Shown here piece after piece: positions 32,381 to 32,747 of a stretch of DNA of 32,747 nt (position 1 is its first letter; the number at the start of each line of letters is the position of its first letter). This DNA is from an uncultured Clostridium sp. GTDB lineage: Bacteria > Bacillota > Clostridia > TANB77 > CAG-508. The notes under the pieces are model-generated. The model searched no databases. It was not told the origin of the DNA and was given only the letters and a program-made list of their open reading frames with translations. The translations under genes and the position numbers were made by a program. The stretch lies in the NCBI GenBank assembly GCA_945877035.1, contig CAMCQH010000020.1, positions 1 to 32,747 on the forward strand. The letters run 5' to 3'.

Positions 32381-32409
32381 TTGACATTTATTTTTGATAA
32401 ATGTAAAAT
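32381..32409 (+). promoter_or_regulatory. Promoter with operator-like palindrome before second pilin-like gene
   Basis: TTGACA (32381-32386), 17-bp spacer, TAAAAT (32404-32409). An 8-bp perfect inverted repeat, ACATTTAT (32384-32391) and ATAAATGT (32397-32404), fills the spacer and overlaps both boxes, as a repressor site would. A repressor is inference. Confidence 0.65.
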
Positions 32410-32437
32410 CAAAAGCGAGATAGAAATTTATTTATAA

Positions 32438-32470
32438 ATTATGTATAAATTGCATTATTTTATACATAAT
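32438..32470 (+). promoter_or_regulatory. Leader hairpin before second pilin-like gene
   Basis: A perfect 12-bp stem, 32438-32449 with 32459-32470, 9-nt loop, about 14 nt before AAAGGAGG (32484-32491). It parallels the hairpin before the first pilin-like gene. Confidence 0.5.
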
Positions 32471-32500
32471 AAATAAAAATAACAAAGGAGGAATTAAAAA

Positions 32501-32747
32501 ATGCAACAATTAAAACGAGCAAAAGGTATAACGCTAGTAGCGTTAGTAGTAACAATTATAGTGTTATTAATACTAGCTGGAATATCAATACAAGCACTAA
32601 CAAACACAGGAATATTTGGACAAGCAGAAAATGCAAAAAAAGCATCAGAGATAGCAAGCATAAAGGAAAAAATATCATTGGATATTTATGAGAAACAATT
32701 AGAACCACCATTAGGAACTATAACAGATGAAGAATTAAAAGGCATAT
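32501..32747 (+). CDS. Second pilin-like protein, 3' end outside window
   Basis: 82 codons visible from ATG 32501, AAAGGAGG 9 nt upstream; the gene continues past the window. A basic start (QQLKRAKG) is followed by ITLVALVVTIIVLL and ISIQALTNTGIFGQAENAKKAS. This is nearly the same N-terminal module as the 60-1265 protein: ISIQALTN, the G-F/L-F/G-QA pair and NAK are shared. A Gly precedes the Ile, so prepilin-peptidase cleavage is plausible (G before I), but mature position 5 is Ala instead of Glu. The head domain is not visible. Confidence 0.75.
   Translation, partial: MQQLKRAKGITLVALVVTIIVLLILAGISIQALTNTGIFGQAENAKKASEIASIKEKISLDIYEKQLEPPLGTITDEELKGI

Overview
The window is AT-rich chromosomal DNA with Shine-Dalgarno sites of the AGGAGG type, frequent TTG starts, TTGNNN-17-TATAAT promoters and many U-tailed hairpins. 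Together with a rimP-nusA-ylxR-ylxQ-infB-rbfA-nrnA-truB operon, class A PBP, YvcK and a SleB-type cortex hydrolase, this points to a low-GC Firmicute of the Clostridia, probably a poorly characterised gut lineage (inference from gene content and style; no search was possible).

Layout. 1-1870: a pilin-like surface protein whose head looks phage-tail-like, then about 600 bp without a clear gene, holding hairpins and a 26-codon ORF. 1874-4251: divergent asd (-) and a membrane glycosyltransferase (+). 4259-12973: the translation/transcription operon (rimP to truB), interrupted by two kinds of intergenic repeat, followed by an unrecognised protein. 13062-18315: class A PBP, a variant CysRS and an alkaline-phosphatase-superfamily protein, closed by a strong terminator. 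18330-20571: a foreign-looking HIT-domain gene (-) divergent from galE (+). 20562-23202: an MntA/HepT-type toxin-antitoxin pair and argS. 23223-24740: SPFH and NfeD membrane partners on the minus strand. 24842-31567: murB, yvcK, a glycogen-debranching enzyme, holA and a SleB-like hydrolase. 31601-32098: a self-contained one-gene cassette with perfect promoter, a leader RNA able to adopt competing folds, an orphan 104-aa protein and a strong terminator. 32099-32747: a GC-rich structured-looking island and then a second pilin-like gene running off the end.

Most genes are housekeeping. The interest lies between them. Two repeat families (a heptamer family YRGARGT, and an inverted-repeat family with core GGGACGGTTCTTTTTGG) sit at the 3' ends of genes. 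At six loci the repeat starts at or just before a stop codon, and in several cases it supplies the stop codon and last residues. The 31.6-32.2 kb cassette with its switch-like leader, and the adjacent GC-rich island, are the best candidates for something undescribed. The two window-end pilin-like proteins share almost the same N-terminal helix, lack the usual Glu5, and appear to be a module joined to unrelated heads.

No tRNA, rRNA, CRISPR array or intact transposase gene was seen.
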